A stretch of DNA of 64,000 nt from Streptomyces violaceoruber (GCF_033406955.1 NZ_CP137734.1:8246001-8310000); one strand, 5' to 3'; shown: positions 34,116-43,260, counted from the stretch's first letter. Notes: generated by a model from the letters alone, not told the origin. Numbers and translations are program-made.

Positions 34116-34142
34116 GACGGTGTTCCTTCGCGTGGGTGGCGG

Positions 34143-34484
34143 TCAGTCCAGGTGGAAGAGTTCCGCGCCGGTCACCCACCGCTCCCCGGGCTGCGCCGAG
34201 TCCAGGGGCTGCTGGCAGGGATCGGTGAGCGTCCACCACTGCTGGGTCTCGGGGTCGGCGGCGATGGCGGCCATGTCGGCCTCGTAGTCGTCGCCGGTGT
34301 ACTCGAAGTAGGCGAACAGGGTGTGGTCGCGCAGGAAGATGGAGTAGTTGGTGACGTGCGCGCGGGAGAGGGCGTCCAGCACCGGCCCAGGCGCCGCACG
34401 GTGCAGCTCCCGGTACCTCTCGGCGTGTTCCGGGCGCAGCCGGATCACGGACGCCACCCGGCGGGGTGTGCGGGGTGCGGGCAT
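34143..34484 (-). CDS. L-rhamnose/L-fucose mutarotase (RhaM-like)
   Basis: A 113-residue protein of the DUF718 mutarotase family, which interconverts the alpha and beta anomers of L-rhamnose or L-fucose. Typical elements are VIRLRPEHAERYRELHRA, VTNYSIFLRDHTLFAYFEY and the QQWWTLTDPCQQPL segment near the C terminus. Full length for the family. AAGGAG lies ten bases before ATG 34484. It is 73 bp downstream of the transporter permease, so newly imported sugar would be equilibrated before oxidation. This gene is strong evidence that the operon handles a 6-deoxyhexose. Confidence 0.93.
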   Translation of the reverse strand: MPAPRTPRRVASVIRLRPEHAERYRELHRAAPGPVLDALSRAHVTNYSIFLRDHTLFAYFEYTGDDYEADMAAIAADPETQQWWTLTDPCQQPLDSAQPGERWVTGAELFHLD

Positions 34485-34557
34485 GGCAGGTCACTCCTTC
34501 GCGAAACGGGTCGCTTCCGGGCGGGTGACGGGCCCGGCGCGGACGGGCACGGGCCGG

Positions 34558-35400
34558 TCAGCCCTTGACCGCCCCCGCCGCGAGCCCGCTCATGATGTGC
34601 CGCTGCATCACGACGAAGATCACCAGGATCGGGATCACCGCGAGCAGCAGGGTCGGGAACACCTTGGTGTAGTCGGTGGAGTACTGGCCGACGGCCGCGT
34701 ACACCCCCGTGGTGACGGTGTAGACGCCGCTGCCGGGACCGAGGATCATCTGCGGGCTGGCGAAGTCGTTCCAGACGCTGAGCGAGTTGAGGATGAAGAC
34801 CGTGGCGACGATCGGCCGCATCAACGGCAGGATGATCCGCCACAGCGTGCGGTACCGGCCGGCCCCGTCGATGGCCGCGGCCTCGTCCAGCGACCTGGGC
34901 AGCACCCGGATGTAGCCGAAGAACACGAACAGCGTGAACGGGATGGTGGTCGCCGTCATGAACAGGATGAGCCCCGGCAGCGTCCCCATCAGGCCGATCC
35001 CCCGCAGCACGAAGATGACCGGCACCAGGATCACCTGGGTGGGGATGAACATGCCCGCGATGAAGAAGAACAGCAGCAGCCGCGAGATCGGCTTCGACGT
35101 GCGGGCCAGCACGTACGCCGCGGGCGCGCACACCGCCATGGCGAGCGCGTTCACGCAGAGCACCAGCGCGATGGTGACGCCGTAGCCCTTGAGGATGCTG
35201 AAGTCGGGGTTGTTCCAGGCGTCGGTGAGGTACTGGAAGGTCGCCGTGCCGAAGCTCGGCGAGAACGGGTTGGCGAGGATCTCCTGCTGGCTCTTGAAGG
35301 CGTTGACCACCAGGAGGTACATCGGCACGAGCATGCCGAGGGACACCAGGGAGACGAACGCGACCCGGACGGTGGCGGCCGAGGTGAGTGTTTTCTTCAT
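34558..35400 (-). CDS. Sugar ABC transporter permease (MalG type)
   Basis: A 280-residue inner-membrane CUT1 permease with six predicted helices. The cytoplasmic EAA loop contacting the ATPase is SLDEAAAIDGAGRYRTLWRI near residue 180. Its ATG overlaps the stop of the partner permease (ATGA). No ATPase gene is present in the locus, so it probably uses a shared MsiK-like ATPase, as is common for Streptomyces CUT1 systems. Confidence 0.94.
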   Translation of the reverse strand: MKKTLTSAATVRVAFVSLVSLGMLVPMYLLVVNAFKSQQEILANPFSPSFGTATFQYLTDAWNNPDFSILKGYGVTIALVLCVNALAMAVCAPAAYVLARTSKPISRLLLFFFIAGMFIPTQVILVPVIFVLRGIGLMGTLPGLILFMTATTIPFTLFVFFGYIRVLPRSLDEAAAIDGAGRYRTLWRIILPLMRPIVATVFILNSLSVWNDFASPQMILGPGSGVYTVTTGVYAAVGQYSTDYTKVFPTLLLAVIPILVIFVVMQRHIMSGLAAGAVKG

Positions 35401-36308
35401 CCGATGGACTCCGCGTCGTCCTCGGCGCGTCTGCGCAGGACGAGGACCGTGATGGCCAGGACCGCGGCGGCGACGATCAGCAGCACGGCCTGGGCCGAGG
35501 CGAGGCCGATGTCCCGCTGCGGGAAGGAGACGGCGAGGATCGAGTAGGCGAGTGTCTTGGTGGAGCCCGCCGGGCCGCTCCCGGTCAGCGACACGACCAC
35601 GTCGTACGTCTTGAGCAGGGAGATCCCCGAGGTGATGACGGCGACCGTCACGGTGGACGCCAGCGAGGGCCAGGTGACGGCACGGAAGGTCTGCCACGGG
35701 CTCGCGCCGTCGATCCGCGCCGCCTCCAGCAGATCCGCCGGCACCGCCTGCAGACCCGCCAGGTAGAGGATCAGCTGGACGCCGAAGAGCGACCAGACGA
35801 TGACGAGGATCATCGACCACAGGGCCCAGTCGGGATCGCTGAGGAAGGGCAGGCTGTCGGTGCCGACCTTCTCCAGCATGGTGTTGACCACGCCCTGCGG
35901 GCCGAGGATGGCCTGCCACAGGAAGCCCACGACCAGCGCGCTGAGCACGTGCGGGTAGAACATGACCACCCGGCCGAAGGTGTTGAACCGGTTGGTGCGC
36001 TGCAGCAGCAACGCGAGCCCCAGCGCGGCCAGATTGACCGCGACCGCGCCCACCACGGCCACCACGGCGGTGACCACCATGGTGCCGGTGATGTCGTCGG
36101 ACCCGAACATGGTCCGGTAGTTGTCCAGACCGATGAACTCGGGGACCCGGTGGGGGAATCCGTTGTACTCGGTGAAGCTGTAGTAGATCGCGTAGATCAC
36201 CGGTACGACCAGCAGGGCGACGTAGACGAGCACCGCGGGCACGACCATGCTGACGCGGGCGCCCAGGTCGCGCCACGCCCGCGGCTTCGAGACAGATGTC
36301 CGTTCCAT
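35397..36308 (-). CDS. Sugar ABC transporter permease (MalF type)
   Basis: A 303-residue CUT1 permease with six to seven hydrophobic segments. The EAA loop is PADLLEAARIDGASPWQTFR near residue 205 and FTEYNGFPH is in the first periplasmic loop. It follows the binding-protein gene by only three bases and overlaps the second permease, so the three form a tight import unit for the 6-deoxyhexose or an oligosaccharide of it. Residues 1-20 are basic and cytoplasmic. Confidence 0.94.
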   Translation of the reverse strand: MERTSVSKPRAWRDLGARVSMVVPAVLVYVALLVVPVIYAIYYSFTEYNGFPHRVPEFIGLDNYRTMFGSDDITGTMVVTAVVAVVGAVAVNLAALGLALLLQRTNRFNTFGRVVMFYPHVLSALVVGFLWQAILGPQGVVNTMLEKVGTDSLPFLSDPDWALWSMILVIVWSLFGVQLILYLAGLQAVPADLLEAARIDGASPWQTFRAVTWPSLASTVTVAVITSGISLLKTYDVVVSLTGSGPAGSTKTLAYSILAVSFPQRDIGLASAQAVLLIVAAAVLAITVLVLRRRAEDDAESIG

Positions 36309-36311
36309 GGG

Positions 36312-37580
36312 TCAGCGGTTCTCGTCGACCCACTGGTCGATGCTCTTGGCGGCGTCCGCCGGGCCCGCCCCCGTGTACAGGCTCTGCGCGACCTCGGTGA
36401 ACTTCGGGTTGAAGCCGGTGACGGGCAGCCGGACGTTGCCCTGCCCCTCGCCCACGGCGACCAGCGCGGGGGCGTCGTCGAGGATGCCCTGGATCTGCGC
36501 GTCGACCCCCGACTGCTTCGACTCGGCGCCCTTGCGGAACACCCCGTCCGAACCGAGCTGCGCCTCGACGGCCTTGGCGTCGGTGACCAGGTACTCCACC
36601 AGCTGCTTGGCGCCGTCCTCGTCCCCGATGCCCTTGCGGATCATGTACGGGTTGGCCATGGTGGCGCCCTGCGGGCCCGGGTACGCCTGGCCCTCCGCGG
36701 CCGGCGGGGAGAACACGCCCACCTCGAATGGGAGGTCCCCGGCCTTGTCCAGGCTCGCCGCGAACCAGCTGCCGTTGGTGTAGAGACCCACCTTGCCCGC
36801 GGTGAAGTTGCCGTCCGCCTGGGAGGGGCTGAGCCCGACGTCGCTCTTGCCGATGTAGCCGGCCTCGATCCAGTCGGCGTACATCTGGAAGGCGGGCTTG
36901 TAGGCGTCGCCGACCGAGAGCCTGTCGTCGGCGACGGCGGTCTGCCACTTCGGGTGCAGCTGGTTCAGCGTGGGGTGGTAGATCTGCTGGAGCTGGAGGC
37001 CGGTCTGGAAGTCGCCGGCCGTCTGCATCGGCGTGTACCCGGCCTTCTCGAGGGCGCCGAGGTCCTTGGTCAGCTCGTCCCAGGTGGTGGGCGGCCCGCT
37101 GATCCCGGCCTTCTCGAAGGCGGTCTTGTTGTAGTAGATCAGCGACTGCGTCTGGGTGCCTACGCCGACCGCGTAGTGGGCGTCGCCCATGGCGTACTCG
37201 TCGAACATCGGCGTGCCCTTGGCCCAGGCCTCGCCGCCGAGGTCGATCAGTTCGGGCGCCGTGTCGTCGTCGGGGAAGATCGACTGGATGACGTCGGGCG
37301 CCGTGCCGGCGGCCAGTTGCTGGGGGAAGGACTCGGCGACGGACTTGCCCGTCGGGCCCTCTATCTTCACCTTCAGGCCGGTCTCGTCCTCGAAGGGCTT
37401 GACCAGCTTCTCCCAGTAGGCCTGGTTGAGGTTGTCGGTGAGGTTCACCATCATCCGGATCTCGCCGTCCTCGCCCTCCGCGGAGCCGGAGCCCGACGAG
37501 CAGGCCGCGACGAGGAGCAGTGGAACCACGGCGGCAAGCGCGGCACCGCGCGCCTTGCTCCCTCTGTTGGTCGACGTCAT
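36312..37580 (-). CDS. Sugar-binding lipoprotein of the ABC transporter
   Basis: A 422-residue CUT1 substrate-binding lipoprotein. The signal peptide ends in the lipobox LVAAC (Cys near residue 27), followed by a Ser/Gly linker. Typical binding-protein stretches are YAVGVGTQTQSLIYYNKTAF, TWDELTKDLGALEKAGYTPM and NFTAGKVGLYTNGSWFAASL. Start ATG 37580 has AGAGAG six bases upstream; ATG 37586 is too close to it. It lies upstream of the two permease genes. The ligand is inferred to be L-fucose or a fucoside from the operon, not from the sequence. Confidence 0.94.
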   Translation of the reverse strand: MTSTNRGSKARGAALAAVVPLLLVAACSSGSGSAEGEDGEIRMMVNLTDNLNQAYWEKLVKPFEDETGLKVKIEGPTGKSVAESFPQQLAAGTAPDVIQSIFPDDDTAPELIDLGGEAWAKGTPMFDEYAMGDAHYAVGVGTQTQSLIYYNKTAFEKAGISGPPTTWDELTKDLGALEKAGYTPMQTAGDFQTGLQLQQIYHPTLNQLHPKWQTAVADDRLSVGDAYKPAFQMYADWIEAGYIGKSDVGLSPSQADGNFTAGKVGLYTNGSWFAASLDKAGDLPFEVGVFSPPAAEGQAYPGPQGATMANPYMIRKGIGDEDGAKQLVEYLVTDAKAVEAQLGSDGVFRKGAESKQSGVDAQIQGILDDAPALVAVGEGQGNVRLPVTGFNPKFTEVAQSLYTGAGPADAAKSIDQWVDENR

Positions 37581-37630
37581 TGTCATCTCTCTTTTCCTCG
37601 GTGGGGAAAGCCGGCGGTGTCGTTCGGTGG

Positions 37631-39076
37631 TCACAGCCGTCCCCGGTAGGGCAGGGGGCCGACGGCGGTGATGTCGGTGGGGGCCTCGCCGTGGTCGACG
37701 CGGTAGATGCCGTCGTCGGCGACGAAGAACTCGGGGACGTCCGGGTGGCGCAGCTCCTCGGGCAGCGGCTCGCGGTCCGTCCAGGCGAAGAACTCCCGGG
37801 CGAAGACGGCCCGGTCCTTGCGGCCGTACAGGTGCAGGTCGCCCGCGGTCAGCGGGCTGCGCACGGACCAGTGGACGCCGGACTCGGCCCAGTACGCGCG
37901 ATCGCTGACCAGCACCGACCGCCGGTCGCGCGGCGCGGTCACCCGGTCCCAGAAGTCCTCGTCCGGACCGTACCGGGCCATCAGGAACAGCAGGTCGTGC
38001 GCGTGCCAGGCGGTGCTGGGCGCGATGTCGGCCTCGTTGTGCCAGCCGCTCGCGGAGGCGAAGTACCCGGCCGGCGTCTGGTAGCGGGCGTAGGTGGCGA
38101 GGCAGGCCTCGGTGAACGCCTCCAGCTCGGCGTCCGGGCCCTCGGCCAGCACCTCGTGGATGCCGTACAGGGTCAGTCCCATGCCCGCGATGAGCATCGG
38201 GGTGTCCGTCTTCAGGGCGCGCTCGCCCCGGACGTACCAGTAGCGGTGGTAGCGGGTGGCGCCGGACTCGTCCGTCCAGGCGGAGCGGGCCACGTGCCGG
38301 CACAACCGCCGCGCCTCGGCCAGCAGTTCGGGATCGCCCTGGGCGCGGTGGCCCAGCACCAGCGGCACGATCATGAGGCCGTAGTACTCGGCGGGTTCCA
38401 GGATGCCGCCCTCGGCGCGGTCGCGCACGGTGCGGAACGTGCCGGTGCTCTCCGGGTCGGGCACTCCCCGGTGGTGGAAGAGCCGGATCAGCTCCGCCAG
38501 GTCCTCGGGAATCTCGGCGGCGTAGGTCTTGTCGTCGCTCAGCTCCGTGTAGAGCTGCTTGACCCAGACCCGGGCGTACTCCTGGTTGCAGGTGCCCTCC
38601 TCGGCCGGGCGCCCGCCGCCGTAGACCTCGCAGGCGTCCAGGTTGCGCCGTACGGCGGCCAGTACGGCGGCCACCTCCTCGGCGGGCAGCAGGTGCCCGG
38701 CGTGGCGCACCGCGAGCAGCATGCCGAGGCTGCCGACGGCGTTGTGGATGAGGCCGCTGGTCGCCGACTCGCCGACCTGGAAGCCGATGTGCGCGTACTG
38801 TCCGTCGGGCTGCACCTCGGAGCACTGGTAACGCAGCAGCCGGCGCAGCAGGGCGACGCCCCGCTCGTCCGGCCGGGCGGCCAGGGCCCGGGCCCAGGCG
38901 CCGACGGCCGGACCGGCGAACGTGGTGTGTCCGCTGGTGAAGTCGAGGAAGGTGGCCGGGTTGGTGCCCCACACACTGTGGTTGTGGAAGCCGTTGATCG
39001 CCCCTTCGTCCGTCACCCAGCTGTGCAGCCAGCCGGCCAGCGCGGCCGTGTCCGGCGTCGTGGTCTGGTGTTCCAT
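37631..39076 (-). CDS. Cytoplasmic (alpha/alpha)-toroid-like protein, function unknown
   Basis: A 481-residue protein without signal peptide or membrane helices. It is helix-rich with repeated aromatic/His motifs (FHNHSVWGTNPATFLDFTSG, QYAHIGFQVGESATSGLIHN, GWHNEADIAPSTAWHAHDLL) spaced as in (alpha/alpha)6 glycosidase or lyase folds. I do not recognise a characterised family. It sits between the lactonase and the transporter genes of the fucose operon, 50 bp upstream of the binding-protein gene, so an intracellular glycosidase that splits imported oligosaccharides is the simplest guess. GGAAGGAA precedes ATG 39076. Confidence 0.7.
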   Translation of the reverse strand: MEHQTTTPDTAALAGWLHSWVTDEGAINGFHNHSVWGTNPATFLDFTSGHTTFAGPAVGAWARALAARPDERGVALLRRLLRYQCSEVQPDGQYAHIGFQVGESATSGLIHNAVGSLGMLLAVRHAGHLLPAEEVAAVLAAVRRNLDACEVYGGGRPAEEGTCNQEYARVWVKQLYTELSDDKTYAAEIPEDLAELIRLFHHRGVPDPESTGTFRTVRDRAEGGILEPAEYYGLMIVPLVLGHRAQGDPELLAEARRLCRHVARSAWTDESGATRYHRYWYVRGERALKTDTPMLIAGMGLTLYGIHEVLAEGPDAELEAFTEACLATYARYQTPAGYFASASGWHNEADIAPSTAWHAHDLLFLMARYGPDEDFWDRVTAPRDRRSVLVSDRAYWAESGVHWSVRSPLTAGDLHLYGRKDRAVFAREFFAWTDREPLPEELRHPDVPEFFVADDGIYRVDHGEAPTDITAVGPLPYRGRL

Positions 39077-39102
39077 GGTCTTGGCGTTCCTTCCGGAGCG
39101 GA

Positions 39103-39987
39103 TCACACGGCCGCGTGGTGCGCGGTGTTCAGCAGGGCGGGGTCGAGGCGGTAGAAGCGGGTGGCGGTGCCGCCGAGGACGGCGGCGCGGTCGTCGGGGG
39201 CGAGCGGCGCGAGGAGTTCGCACATGGCCTCCCAGGTGCGCGCGTAGCCGCCCGCCAGCAGGGAGATCGGCCAGTCGCCGCCGTACATCAGCCGCTCGGG
39301 CCCGAACAGCTCCAGTGCGTCCTCGACGAAGGGCCGCACCTCGTCGGTGGTCCACGCGTCCAGTGCGCCCGAGGCCGAGTAGAGGCCGGACAGCTTCGCG
39401 TGGACGCCGGGGTGCTTCGCGGCGGCGGCGATCAGGCGGTGCCACTCGGCCCGGTCCTCGCGGCCGCCGCCGACGGGCGGCTTGCCGAGGTGGTCGACGA
39501 CCAGGCGCAGGGCGGGGTGCCGGGCCGACAGTTCGGCAAGATGGCGCAGCGCGGCGGGCGACGTGGTCGAGTAGTCGAAGGGCAGACCGGCCTCGGCGAG
39601 CAGCGCGAGGCCCGCGTCGGCGTCGGGGCCGAGGACCCAGTCCGGGTCGGACCGCTCGTGGAGCAGGGTGCGCACGCCCACCACGTGCGGGTCGCGGCGC
39701 AGCGCGGCGAGGCGGGCCCGGGCCCTGCCCGGGTCGTCCAGCGGGACCCAGGCGACGACGCCGACGACCTCCGGGTGCCTGGCGGCGGTCGCCAGCATGA
39801 GGTCGGTGTCCTCGTCGTTGTCGGCCGCCTGGACGAGGACGGCCGCGCCGACCCCGGCCGTGCGCAGGGCCGGAAGGGCGTCGTGGAACCGCATGGCGCG
39901 GTCGACGGGAGCCATCGCGGGCCCCAGCCACTCGTAGGCGGCCTGCTCGGGATCCCACACGTGCAGATGGGCGTCGACGACGGTCAT
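39103..39987 (-). CDS. Amidohydrolase-family L-fuconolactonase/rhamnonolactonase
   Basis: A 294-residue amidohydrolase-2 (TIM-barrel) enzyme. The metal motif DAHLHVWDP is at residues 5-13. VVDHLGKPP, VHAKLSGLYS and MYGGDWPISLLAGGY mark strands 6 to 8 of lactonases that open L-fucono- and L-rhamnono-lactones. ATG 39987 overlaps the stop of the upstream aldo/keto reductase gene (ATGA), linking the sugar oxidation and lactone opening steps. Family certain, substrate inferred. Confidence 0.9.
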   Translation of the reverse strand: MTVVDAHLHVWDPEQAAYEWLGPAMAPVDRAMRFHDALPALRTAGVGAAVLVQAADNDEDTDLMLATAARHPEVVGVVAWVPLDDPGRARARLAALRRDPHVVGVRTLLHERSDPDWVLGPDADAGLALLAEAGLPFDYSTTSPAALRHLAELSARHPALRLVVDHLGKPPVGGGREDRAEWHRLIAAAAKHPGVHAKLSGLYSASGALDAWTTDEVRPFVEDALELFGPERLMYGGDWPISLLAGGYARTWEAMCELLAPLAPDDRAAVLGGTATRFYRLDPALLNTAHHAAV

Positions 39988-40997
39988 GACGGCTCCCCGG
40001 GAGTGGACGGCGCGCCGGGCACCTCGGGGAGCAGACCGAGGTCCGCCAGCTCCGTCCACAGCGCGTTTGGAACCCCGGCCGCGAGCCGCGCCGCGTTCGT
40101 GCGTGACTGCCCCGCGTCGCGGGCGCCGAGCACCACCGACACGACCGCGGGGTGCCGCAGCGGGTAGGCGATCGCGGCCTCGGGCAGTGTGACGCCGTGC
40201 CGCTCGCAGACGTCCGCGAGTGCGTCGGCCCGCGCGATCAGCTCGCGGGACGCGGGTTGGTAGTCGTAGGTGGCGTCGCCCGGCGGACGGTCGGCCGCGA
40301 GCAGGCCGGAGTTGTAGACGGCGGCGGCCACGACGCCCACCCCGCGCTCCCGGGCGAGCGGCAGCAGCTCGTCCTGCGCCGACTGGTCGAGCAGGGTGTG
40401 CCGCCCGGCCACCATGACGAGGTCGACGTCCGAGCGGCGGACGAACTCGGCGAGCATCGCGGCCTGGTTCATGCCCACGCCGACCGCCTTCACCACCCCC
40501 TGGTCGCGCAGTCCGACGAGGGTGTCGACGCCGGTGGTGGAGGCCTGCTGCCAGTGCTCGTCGGGATCGTGCAGGTAGACGATGTCGACGTGGTCGAGCC
40601 CGAGCCGCGTCAGGCTGCCCTCCAGGGAGCGCAGGATGCCGTCCCTGGAGAAGTCCCAGTCGCGCCGGAAGGCGGCGGGCACGGCGAAGCCGCCGTCGTC
40701 CTGCCGGTGCGCGGTCTCGGGGCTGGGCACCAGCAGCCGGCCCACTTTGGTGGACACCGTGTACTCGGCCCGCGGGCGCCGGGCGAGGGCGGCGCCGAGG
40801 CGGCGTTCCGACAGCCCGAGGCCGTAGTGCGGTGCGGTGTCGAAGTAGCGGACACCGCTGTCCCAGGCCGCGTCGACGGCACCCCGCGCGTCCGTGTCGC
40901 TGGTCTTGCGGGCCAGGTTGCCCAACTGGGCGGCGCCCAGGCCCAGTGCGGTCAGCACCGGACCGCGGGCGAGGGTACGGGAACGCATCGCCCTCAC
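39984..40997 (-). CDS. Aldo/keto reductase, L-fucose/D-threo-aldose 1-dehydrogenase-like
   Basis: A 337-residue AKR with RYFDTAPHYGLGLSERRLGA (catalytic Asp and Tyr near 55-60), VSTKVGRLL (the catalytic Lys), and DIVYLHDPDEHW (the His). This arrangement is shared with D-threo-aldose/L-fucose dehydrogenases, which make the 1,5-lactone with NAD(P). I place the start at GTG 40997, overlapping the previous stop (GTGA); ATG 40988 is the alternative. It would feed the lactonase encoded next. Confidence 0.86.
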   Translation of the reverse strand: MRAMRSRTLARGPVLTALGLGAAQLGNLARKTSDTDARGAVDAAWDSGVRYFDTAPHYGLGLSERRLGAALARRPRAEYTVSTKVGRLLVPSPETAHRQDDGGFAVPAAFRRDWDFSRDGILRSLEGSLTRLGLDHVDIVYLHDPDEHWQQASTTGVDTLVGLRDQGVVKAVGVGMNQAAMLAEFVRRSDVDLVMVAGRHTLLDQSAQDELLPLARERGVGVVAAAVYNSGLLAADRPPGDATYDYQPASRELIARADALADVCERHGVTLPEAAIAYPLRHPAVVSVVLGARDAGQSRTNAARLAAGVPNALWTELADLGLLPEVPGAPSTPGEPS

Positions 40998-42013
40998 CAC
41001 ACCCTCGTACGGGCGCAGGCCGCGAGGTCCTCCGGGTGGGCGAAGGGCCGGCCTGTCGCGAACCGCTCCACCTCGTCGGCGACGGCGTCACCGATACGGT
41101 GCAGCTCCCCGCCGAGCGAACCCGCCAGGTGCGGGGTGAGCACGACGTTGTCCAGGGCCCACAGCTCGCTGCCCGGGTCAGGCGGTTCGGGTTCGGTGAC
41201 GTCGAGGACGGCGTCGATGCGGCCGGTGCGCACTTCGGCCAGCAGGGCGTCCTGGTCGACGACGGCACCCCGCGCGGTGTTGACGAGCGTGGCGCCGTCC
41301 GGCATCAGGGCGAGCCGTCCCGCGTCGATCTGGCCGCGGGTCGCGGGAGTCAGGGGCTGGTGCAGGGACACCACGCGGCTGTGCGCCATCAGTTCGTCGA
41401 GCGGCACCAGCCGCGCGCCGAGGGCGGCCGCCTGCTCCGCCGTGAGCGTCGGGTCGTACAGGAGGACGTCCAGGTCGAAGGGGCGCAACGGGCCGAGCAC
41501 CGCGCGGCCGACGGTGGAGGCGCCCACGATGCCGACCGTCTGCCGGTAGTTGCCGCGTCCGGCGTACGCGCCGAAGTGGTCGGGCAGGGTCCGCGAGGCG
41601 CGGTAGCGGCGCTCCTCGGCCAGGACGCGCTTGTTGGCGAGCAGGATCATGGCGAGGGTGTACTCGGCCACCGGCCCGGAATTGGCGGCGCGGGCGTTGG
41701 CCGCGACCACGCCGCGGGCGGCGAAGGCGGCCGGGTCCTCCAGACAGGTCGCGGCGACCCCGCCCGCGTAGACCACGGCCCGCAGCCGCTCGGTGCCGGG
41801 CAGGTGCTCGGCCCGTACGACGGGCGCGTCCCAGCCCGCGACGAGGATCTCGGCACCGGCCAGCGCGTCGCGGGAGCGGGCGGAGTCCAGTTCGGCGAGG
41901 ACCTGGCCGGTGTCGATGTCGGCGGCGCGGCGCAGCCGGGCCAGGGCGGCCTCGTCGAAGATGGCGTGGACCAGCCGGGGGTTCATGGCGAGGACGGCGC
42001 GTGGTCGCGTCAC
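40994..42013 (-). CDS. D-2-hydroxyacid dehydrogenase family protein
   Basis: A 339-residue NAD-dependent dehydrogenase. The Rossmann loop is VGIVGASTVGRAVLGPLRPF near 165; the expected catalytic Arg lies near NTARGAVVD, the Glu near VLDVTEPEPPD, and the His in LTPHLAGS. Coupled by GTGA overlaps on both sides to the dehydratase and the aldo/keto reductase genes. It has no place in the textbook L-fucose route; it might handle a side product, reduce a keto acid or act on lactate. The N-terminal half is diverged from characterised members. Confidence 0.88.
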   Translation of the reverse strand: MTRPRAVLAMNPRLVHAIFDEAALARLRRAADIDTGQVLAELDSARSRDALAGAEILVAGWDAPVVRAEHLPGTERLRAVVYAGGVAATCLEDPAAFAARGVVAANARAANSGPVAEYTLAMILLANKRVLAEERRYRASRTLPDHFGAYAGRGNYRQTVGIVGASTVGRAVLGPLRPFDLDVLLYDPTLTAEQAAALGARLVPLDELMAHSRVVSLHQPLTPATRGQIDAGRLALMPDGATLVNTARGAVVDQDALLAEVRTGRIDAVLDVTEPEPPDPGSELWALDNVVLTPHLAGSLGGELHRIGDAVADEVERFATGRPFAHPEDLAACARTRVW

Positions 42014-43260
42014 GGCGTGTTCTCCCTCTCGGTGTGCTCGCTGCGCGCGGGACGGTGGACGGGGCCGGGCACGCCCAGGGAGGGGGTGCCCGCCCGGACG
42101 CGGGCGGCCGGACCCGGGGGGCCCGGCTCGGGCACCAGCCGCAGGCCGGCGTCGCGGGGGCGTACGTGCGGGCCGTCGGGGCGGGCCCAGCCGGCGTTCT
42201 GCCGCGGGGCGGCGAGTGCGCTCTCGTCCACCGTGATGCCGAGCCCCGGCGCGTCGCCGAGGACGATGCCGCCGTCCTCGATCGCCTGGTCCACGGTCAG
42301 TCCGGCCGGTGTGCCGATGTCCTGCACCTCGGTGACCAGGTGGTTGGGGACGGCGGCGGCCGCGTGCGCCAACGGGTTGGCGTGGTAGCCGACCGGGCTG
42401 ACCGGCAGGTCGTGGCCGTGGGCGAGGGTCGCCACCCGCAGGAAGTGGGTGATGCCCCAGACGCCCGCGGCCTGTACGACCTGGAGCGCGTCCGCCGCCA
42501 GCAGGGGGCGGAACTGCTCGAGGCCCGTCAGGTTCTCGCCGCTGGCGACGGCGGTGCGCCCGGCCCGGCCCACGGCCCGGTGCCCCCTCGCGTCCCAGCG
42601 GCGCACCGGCTCCTCGATCCAGGCGAGTTCGACGCGGTCCTCGATCCGGGCGAGCAGCCGCACGGCCTGGTGCCTGCCCCAGGACTCGTTGACGTCGAGC
42701 ATCAGGGCGGGGGAGCGGGTGTTGGGGCGCAGCACCTCCGCGACCGCGCGCAGCCTGCCGATGTCGCGTTCGGTGTCCAGGCCGCCCTTGAGCTTGGCGC
42801 CGGTGAAGCCGCGTGCGGCCCAGCCGGAGTACAGCGCGACCAACTCCTCCTCGTCCAGCGCGATGTCGAGGCCGGACGCATAGCCGGGCACGAAACGGTC
42901 CGCGGCGCCGAGGGTGCGCCACAGCGGCTCGCCGGCCATTTTCGCCTTGAGGTCCCACAACGCCGTGTCGAAGGCGCCGATGGTGCCGAAGGCGGTGCCG
43001 GCGTGGCCGCTCTTGAAGGTGTGGGCCAGCATCCGGTCGTAGAGCGTGGTGACGGCCCGTGGGTCCTGGCCGTCGAGGGCGGGGAAGACCCGCTCGGCGT
43101 CGCCGTGTGCGCCGAGGCCCACTCCGGTGAGGCCGCCGTCGGTCTCGACCAGCAGGACCGGGACCTCGGTGACGCCTTGTGCGACGAAGCCGTTGGCGTC
43201 TCCGACGGGGCGCCCCCAGCGGTGCACGGTCGTCAGGCTCCGGAATCCGGTGATCTTCAA
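42010..43260 (-). CDS. Enolase-superfamily sugar-acid dehydratase (paralogue 2), L-fuconate dehydratase candidate
   Basis: A 416-residue paralogue of the protein at 31013, sharing most of its first 380 residues, with K156-x-K158, D189, E216, E242 equivalents and His293 on strand 7 (SPVGYH), plus a 40-residue Pro/Arg-rich C-terminal tail that paralogue 1 lacks. Expected to convert L-fuconate (or L-rhamnonate) to its 2-keto-3-deoxy acid. The TTG start at 43260 is supported by GGGGGAG four bases upstream. First gene of the large minus-strand operon, downstream of the GntR operator at 43423. Confidence 0.86.
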   Translation of the reverse strand: MKITGFRSLTTVHRWGRPVGDANGFVAQGVTEVPVLLVETDGGLTGVGLGAHGDAERVFPALDGQDPRAVTTLYDRMLAHTFKSGHAGTAFGTIGAFDTALWDLKAKMAGEPLWRTLGAADRFVPGYASGLDIALDEEELVALYSGWAARGFTGAKLKGGLDTERDIGRLRAVAEVLRPNTRSPALMLDVNESWGRHQAVRLLARIEDRVELAWIEEPVRRWDARGHRAVGRAGRTAVASGENLTGLEQFRPLLAADALQVVQAAGVWGITHFLRVATLAHGHDLPVSPVGYHANPLAHAAAAVPNHLVTEVQDIGTPAGLTVDQAIEDGGIVLGDAPGLGITVDESALAAPRQNAGWARPDGPHVRPRDAGLRLVPEPGPPGPAARVRAGTPSLGVPGPVHRPARSEHTERENTP

